Assembly (NCBI GenBank): GCA_020349865.1
Contig: CP070700.1
Location: 4,704,342 to 4,714,056 of the forward strand
Direction: 5' to 3'
Source of the DNA: Desulfobacteraceae bacterium
GTDB taxonomy: Bacteria > Desulfobacterota > DSM-4660 > Desulfatiglandales > Desulfatiglandaceae
Length of the DNA stretch: 9,715 bases
Part shown: positions 6,113 through 9,715 of the stretch, in pieces
How positions within the stretch are numbered: position 1 is the first letter of the stretch
Layout of the letters: each line of letters begins with the position of its first letter
Made by a program: the position numbers and the translations under genes
Notes under the pieces: model-generated
Database searches by the model: none
The model's input: only the letters and a program-made list of their open reading frames with translations
Told to the model about the DNA's origin: nothing

Positions 6113-6900
6113 AAACACAGGATATATTCCATCCTACACGATTCTATCTGTTGGTCAGAAATGGGATTGTTTTGAACACATCGGCCATACTGATTGTTTC
6201 GGCGGCTATTGGCGGCATACTGTTGTTTTTATCAGCCTTAGATGCTTTCCTGGGATACAGGCCGAGGTTTCACCAGGTGTTCTATCTGGGGGTACTTTAT
6301 GTGGGCGGTCTCATTGTGACGAATAGGATTTTCAAGGAGTTCCATGACACGGTGAAAGGACCCGCCTGGCTGCTTATTCCAGCATCTCTACTGGAGAAAG
6401 CCTCAAGCCGAATTGCCTTATCAACGGTGATGTATGTTATCACAACCATGCTCATCTATTTCGGCTTCTCTCTTCTCTCGGAAGGGTTTAACTGGCTGTT
6501 ATTCAGGCGCCATCACCCTCTATTCAATCCATTCGATCAATTGATCCTTAATGGCGTCGCCCTTTATTTTGTCTTGCAGGCCCCGTTTCTGGTTGGAGCC
6601 ATCTATTTCCAAAAGCATTCTTTGAGTAAAACCATCCTGGCCTTATTAGGGTACACATTTGTATTCTTTGTTGTTGTGGCTTTTGCGGTGTGGCTGATTT
6701 TTGGAAATTACTTTGATGGCCTCCTGCCTAGCTTGGAAACGTTGATGGAACAACCCGGAACTACTTACGAATCAATAGGCGCAAACATAGAAAGCCTTGG
6801 CAGAGTTGGACTTTGGATCTGGCGAATCATATTCTGGGTTTTTATTCCCCTACTTTGTTGGACAATCTGTTACTACCGCCTGAGAGAAACTGAGAGGTAA
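6109..6900 (+). CDS. Six-TM ABC-2-type permease subunit
   Basis: A hydrophobic protein of 263 residues starting 7 nt after AAGGAGG (6095-6101) and overlapping the ATPase gene by 4 nt. Six transmembrane segments can be drawn at about 23-43, 57-75, 103-123, 145-165, 175-198 and 234-256. A larger loop of about 35 residues (199-233) lies before the last helix. The segment LLIPASLLEKASSR (88-101), between TM2 and TM3, resembles the LPAS-xLEK motif I associate with ABC-2 permeases of Bacteroidota and related phyla. It probably forms the membrane channel with the upstream ATPase, as a homodimer since only one permease gene is present. The direction of transport and the substrate are unknown; ABC-2 relatives are usually exporters. 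No domain outside the membrane core is seen. Confidence 0.85.
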   Translation: MKTQDIFHPTRFYLLVRNGIVLNTSAILIVSAAIGGILLFLSALDAFLGYRPRFHQVFYLGVLYVGGLIVTNRIFKEFHDTVKGPAWLLIPASLLEKASSRIALSTVMYVITTMLIYFGFSLLSEGFNWLLFRRHHPLFNPFDQLILNGVALYFVLQAPFLVGAIYFQKHSLSKTILALLGYTFVFFVVVAFAVWLIFGNYFDGLLPSLETLMEQPGTTYESIGANIESLGRVGLWIWRIIFWVFIPLLCWTICYYRLRETER

Positions 6901-6901
6901 C

Positions 6902-7270
6902 ATGGAATTCCGAAAAAGGGATGCGATCTACCTTCAGATAGCAGACATCATGTGTGAAAATGTTCTCACGGAGAACTGGGCCGTAGATGAGAGGATCCCC
7001 TCGGTTCGGGAAATGGCCGTGAGTCTGGAAGTCAACCCCAACACTGTGATGCGGGCATATGCCTATCTTCAAGACAAGGAGATCATCTACAACAAGCGCG
7101 GAATTGGTTACTTTGTTACGAACGGTGCTTACCAGAAAACCGTCGAACTCATGAAATCTAACTTCATAAAGAATGACCTACCGCATGTGTTTAAGACCAT
7201 GGGACTTCTGAATATGGACTTTGATGAATTAAAGACACTCTATTACAAACATTTGGAGCAAAAGCCATGA
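6902..7270 (+). CDS. GntR-family transcriptional repressor, YtrA subfamily
   Basis: A 122-residue regulator starting 1 nt after the permease stop, with GAGAGG (6892-6897) as a close ribosome binding site. The N-terminal winged helix-turn-helix covers about residues 8-73: YLQIADIMCENVL, the turn IPSVREMAVSLEVNPNTVMR (32-51), and the wing IYNKRGIGYFV (62-72). Only about 50 residues follow, too few for the FadR or HutC effector domains and typical of YtrA-type GntR proteins, whose short C-terminal helices dimerise. YtrA-type repressors are normally encoded with an ABC transporter and repress their own operon. Position and length fit that, and the palindrome at 5224-5253 is the likely target. The inducing signal is unknown. 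The last 4 nt overlap the next gene, tying repressor and DUF2807 protein into one translational unit. Confidence 0.92.
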   Translation: MEFRKRDAIYLQIADIMCENVLTENWAVDERIPSVREMAVSLEVNPNTVMRAYAYLQDKEIIYNKRGIGYFVTNGAYQKTVELMKSNFIKNDLPHVFKTMGLLNMDFDELKTLYYKHLEQKP

Positions 7271-7971
7271 AGACAAGCAATAAGATTCTATTGATTTCCG
7301 GCTCAAGTCTAATCGGGATGGTGATTGTTTTCTTGCTGATATTCCGGATAACGCTGGGAAACAGCATAACCACGGAGAGGCCAAAAGATTCGGACCAACC
7401 CACGGTATCCAGGGAGTTCCCTTTGGCTGACTTTACCGCGATCAAGGTAAGCGGTCACTGGGAGGTTGAGTTAACTCGCGGAGAAACGATTCAGGTAAAG
7501 GTTAAGGCACCCGAAGATGTAATGGAGAACCTTTCAGTAGAAAAGCAGACAGGAACCTTGATTCTGAAAGCGGACAAAAAATGGCGCCACAGTACCGGAA
7601 AGGTGACAGCCCTGATAACTATGCCATCATTGTCCGACTTACGCTTGAATGGCCTTGTGGGTTTAGAACTCAATGGTTTCACGAGCGAAAGCTTAACGGT
7701 CTACACTACGGGCTCAACATCGATCAAGGGAAAAGGAAATTATATTAACGACCTACACTTAAAAGGAAAGGGGCTCTCCAATCTGAATCTGAAGCGGAAT
7801 TCAGTGATCAATGCTGATCTTCTTTACGAAGGCGTTTACAAGATCGAGCTGTCCATGGCCGGCGGCGAGCTCACCGGCAAGATCAAAGGTGTCGGGAAAG
7901 TCATTTATGACGGAGAGGTCCGGAAAGAGAGCATTCGCAAAGACGGACCCTGCAAGGTCATACAGGAATAA
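7267..7971 (+). CDS. Membrane-anchored DUF2807-family protein (putative adhesin head/GIN domain)
   Basis: The protein has 234 residues. GGAG at 7255-7258 precedes the ATG by 8 nt, and the gene overlaps the GntR gene by 4 nt. Residues 7-29 form one hydrophobic helix after a basic start (MKTSNK). No clear cleavage site follows, so a signal anchor with the rest outside the inner membrane is most likely. Residues 50-220 are a DUF2807-like beta-rich domain: FTAIKVSGHWEVELTRGE near 56-73, LSVEKQTGTLILKADK at 89-104, then strand-turn repeats with Gly/Asn corners (SDLRLNGLVGLELNG, HLKGKGLSNLNLKRN). It is the third solenoid-type exported protein in the window, after the two DUF4097 proteins, and the one physically inside the GntR/ABC operon. 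That suggests a role on the outer side of the membrane near the transporter. No catalytic motif is visible and its function is unknown. Confidence 0.85.
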   Translation: MKTSNKILLISGSSLIGMVIVFLLIFRITLGNSITTERPKDSDQPTVSREFPLADFTAIKVSGHWEVELTRGETIQVKVKAPEDVMENLSVEKQTGTLILKADKKWRHSTGKVTALITMPSLSDLRLNGLVGLELNGFTSESLTVYTTGSTSIKGKGNYINDLHLKGKGLSNLNLKRNSVINADLLYEGVYKIELSMAGGELTGKIKGVGKVIYDGEVRKESIRKDGPCKVIQE

Positions 7972-8166
7972 GGAATATAATCAGTGCGTTTTATAAAAAC
8001 GGATTTTTCGGAACCGTATACAAAAAAAGTTATAGTATCCCAGAGAAGGATTTTGGACTGCGTTACCAGTCGGTTTGTTCGACCACATACTACTTGTACG
8101 CCTTACTCCAAAATCTCCCTCTGGCCTTTCCAAAATCATTATGTGAAACACTATAGGAGGAGAATA
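7972..8166 (+). promoter_or_regulatory. Intergenic region between the DUF2807 and DUF4097 genes
   Basis: This 195-bp stretch is AT-rich at its left end. A TATAGT box lies at 8031-8036 without a convincing -35 partner. There is a weak dyad around CGTTTTATAAAAACG (7987-8001). I see neither a clear terminator nor a clear promoter. The strong AGGAGGAG at its right end belongs to the DUF4097 gene. Confidence 0.35.
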
Positions 8167-8928
8167 ATGAAGACAATCATCATAGGGTTAGCAATCATTT
8201 TTTTTGCTGCAAATGCTCAGGCATCAACCTACAGGGAAAAACGGGAATTAAACCTGGAGGCCGAAGGTATTGAGGTTCTGGACATCTACTGCGGGGCCGG
8301 TGCTTTGGTCATTGCAGGTAAGGAGCAACAGGAAATTAAGGTAGAGGCAGAGATTGAAATAGAGGGAATGTCTGACAAGAAATCTCAAGAATTCATCAAA
8401 GACAAGATTGAACTATCGCTGGAAAGAAAGGGCACTGTCGCCTATTTGAAAAGCAAGATAAATAACAACTTCTGGAGACCCAAAGGCGCTCGAGTCAATC
8501 TCGCTGTCACTCTGCCTCCGCATCTCAACTTGAAGGTGGAGGATGGATCAGGTTCAACCAGGTTGAGGCACATGGACGGCGATGTGAGCATCAGAGACGG
8601 CTCAGGATCCATTGAAGTTAGAGACACAAAAGGGAATCTCACCATTGTGGACGGATCCGGAAGTATCGCTGTTGGTAACATCCAGGGCGACGTCACCGTC
8701 AAAGACGGATCAGGAAGCATTTCAGTTGAGAGGATCGCGGGCAATCTCACGCTCGTGGATGGAAGTGGATCCATTGAAGTTAGCGGAGTCGATGGCGGTG
8801 TTTTAGTCAATGATGGTTCCGGTTCTATTGATATCCACGATGTCGAAAAAGACGTGACGATCGAGAGCGATGGCAGCGGGAGCTGCACTATGTCAGGTGT
8901 CAAGGGAGGAGTATTCAGGCGGGATTGA
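8167..8928 (+). CDS. Secreted DUF4097-family protein with seven DGSGS beta-solenoid repeats
   Basis: The protein has 253 residues. I chose ATG 8167 because AGGAGGAG (8155-8162) lies just upstream and a signal peptide begins there (MKTIIIGLAIIFFAANAQA, cleavage likely after AQA at residue 19). The open frame reaching back to GTG 7984 lacks a ribosome binding site and would bury the signal. Residues 20-125 form the head (CGAGALVIAGKEQQEIKVEA, later GARVNLAVTLPPHLNLKV), matching the DUF4097 pattern. From residue 126, DGSGS recurs seven times with a period of exactly 18 residues (19 for the last), each unit being two strands such as DGSGSIEVR and DTKGNLTIV. It follows the DUF2807 gene after 195 bp, so it may have its own promoter, and precedes the second cyclase by 113 bp. 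It is likely periplasmic or surface-exposed. The repeated Asp-Gly corners could bind Ca2+, but this is speculative. Confidence 0.88.
   Translation: MKTIIIGLAIIFFAANAQASTYREKRELNLEAEGIEVLDIYCGAGALVIAGKEQQEIKVEAEIEIEGMSDKKSQEFIKDKIELSLERKGTVAYLKSKINNNFWRPKGARVNLAVTLPPHLNLKVEDGSGSTRLRHMDGDVSIRDGSGSIEVRDTKGNLTIVDGSGSIAVGNIQGDVTVKDGSGSISVERIAGNLTLVDGSGSIEVSGVDGGVLVNDGSGSIDIHDVEKDVTIESDGSGSCTMSGVKGGVFRRD
8542..8927 (+). repeat. Coding tandem repeat, 54-bp period (DGSGS units)
   Basis: DGSGS codons begin at 8542, 8596, 8650, 8704, 8758 and 8812 (54 bp apart) and at 8869 (57 bp). At DNA level the cores are variants of GAYGGNTCNGGNAGY, diverged at synonymous positions, so the array is old and under protein-level selection rather than a fresh tandem duplication. 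Confidence 0.85.
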
Positions 8929-9041
8929 TCTTCTGCTTAGAAACAGCCTTCGCCGGGATCGAGATTGTGTTTGGGAGTGGTGTAAGGAACGGTAATATAG
9001 GTAAACCCATTTTACATGTGAACAAAAGAAGGAACGCAGAC

Positions 9042-9715
9042 ATGAAAAGAATGAATTATTGCGCCTCAAAAGCCGAAAAATTTGAGACAAGCTCTTCTGG
9101 TTTTCCGTTAGCTATTGTGAAATCTAATGTGGACACAACCGAGCATTCTCATGAAATGACACATGGTGAGTACGTTTTGGTACCCAGGCAGCTTGCCCAG
9201 ATGGCCATTGCCCTTGTGCTGAATCATGACAAGCTGTTAGACGACGGTCTCCCACTGAGGTACTTATTTGACGTGCCTAATCCTGGTAAAACCTGTAGCA
9301 CTGCACGTATGACGGCTAAATCAATTGCAACGCAACAAGATCTGAGGCGTAAGTTTGTGGCCATTCTCATCGCTGACGCTGTGGGGTACTGCCGACTCAT
9401 GAATGAGGATGAGGCAGCTACGGTAAGTACCCTGACTTCGTATAAATGGATGATGACAGGGATTGTTGAAAGGTGCCGGGGGCGTGTCGTCGACTCTCCC
9501 GGTGACAATCTCATGGCTGAATTCCCCCGTGTCGTGGATGCGGTACAGTGTGCCGTCAGCGTCCAGAAGAAATTCAAGGAGATGAATCGGGGCTTGCCCG
9601 AAAACCGTAAGATGGAGTTTCGTATCGGCATCAATCTTGGGGATGTGATTGACCAAGGAAATCGAATATATGGCGACATGGTCAACATTGCCGCCAGGCT
9701 GGAAGCCATTGCCGA
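9042..9715 (+). CDS. Second class III adenylate/guanylate cyclase, cut by the window end, with an N-terminal extension
   Basis: An open frame of 224 codons running off the right edge. ATG 9042 follows AAGGAA (9029-9034) at 7 nt; the alternative ATG 9309 lacks a ribosome binding site. From residue 102 the sequence is a class III cyclase domain closely related to the one at 3308-4762: Asp112 (LIADAVGY), Asp155 (DSPGDNLMAEF) and YGDMVNIAARLE. Asp151 again replaces the base-selecting Lys, and the two proteins are visibly similar along the whole shared stretch. Residues 1-101 are unusual: HSHEMTHGEYVLV (36-48) faintly recalls a cupin motif with an off-pattern spacing, and VPRQLAQMAIALVL follows. 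This may be a small sensory domain, a fused remnant, or non-coding sequence if translation starts at 9309. The gene is 113 bp downstream of the DUF4097 gene and co-oriented. Its C-terminal architecture is outside the window. Confidence 0.8.
   Translation, partial: MKRMNYCASKAEKFETSSSGFPLAIVKSNVDTTEHSHEMTHGEYVLVPRQLAQMAIALVLNHDKLLDDGLPLRYLFDVPNPGKTCSTARMTAKSIATQQDLRRKFVAILIADAVGYCRLMNEDEAATVSTLTSYKWMMTGIVERCRGRVVDSPGDNLMAEFPRVVDAVQCAVSVQKKFKEMNRGLPENRKMEFRIGINLGDVIDQGNRIYGDMVNIAARLEAIA

Noticed and set aside
7984..8166. N-terminal extension of the DUF4097 gene back to GTG 7984
   Set aside because: No ribosome binding site at 7984, whereas AGGAGGAG and a textbook signal peptide mark ATG 8167.
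8442..8903. Antisense 153-codon frame opposite the DGSGS repeats
   Set aside because: It is a shadow of the 54-bp coding repeat; its Pro/Ser/Asp pattern simply mirrors the sense codons.
8542..8927. CRISPR-like or other non-coding tandem array
   Set aside because: The repeat is in frame, has no constant repeat/variable spacer structure, and is conserved at protein rather than DNA level.

Overview
The window looks like part of a chromosome from a Gram-negative bacterium of moderate GC, probably an environmental anaerobe of the Desulfobacterota type or a neighbouring uncultured lineage. This is inferred from the class III cyclase / TolB-like / TPR proteins, the Sec-exported DUF4097 proteins and the YtrA-type GntR/ABC cluster. 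No ribosomal RNA or other phylogenetic marker is present, so the assignment is weak.

Layout. (1) 1-332: the 3' remnant of a TPR-tailed protein, probably of another cyclase/ATPase-TPR family. (2) 333-743: no convincing gene. (3) Minus strand, 4911 to 744: a possible 55-codon upstream ORF; a large class III nucleotidyl cyclase / transmembrane / TolB-like / TPR / Ig-FN3-like receptor gene (4762 to 1778), broken by one in-frame TAA at 3308-3310; then, 107 bp downstream, a secreted DUF4097-type beta-solenoid protein (1670 to 744). (4) 4912-5266: an AT-rich divergent regulatory region holding the ABC operon promoter, a T8A8 tract and an imperfect palindrome that is a good candidate GntR operator. 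(5) Plus strand, 5267-7971: a tight four-gene operon of ABC ATPase, six-TM permease, YtrA-type GntR repressor and membrane-anchored DUF2807 protein, with junctions of 4-nt overlap, 1-nt gap and 4-nt overlap. (6) 8167-8928: a second secreted DUF4097 protein built on seven DGSGS repeats with an 18-residue period. (7) 9042 to the window end: a second class III cyclase, cut by the edge, with an unusual N-terminal extension.

Taken together, an envelope-stress style GntR/ABC module is surrounded by three exported DUF4097/DUF2807 proteins and two related cyclases. The arrangement is nearly mirror-symmetric: cyclase then DUF4097 going left, DUF4097 then cyclase going right. The large cyclase is predicted to place its TolB-like, TPR and Ig-like parts in the periplasm and its catalytic domain in the cytoplasm. 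A working hypothesis is that the periplasmic parts and the exported solenoid proteins sense or modify the envelope, while the cyclases signal inward and the GntR/ABC operon responds. The individual families are known. Their combination as one system is inference from gene order.
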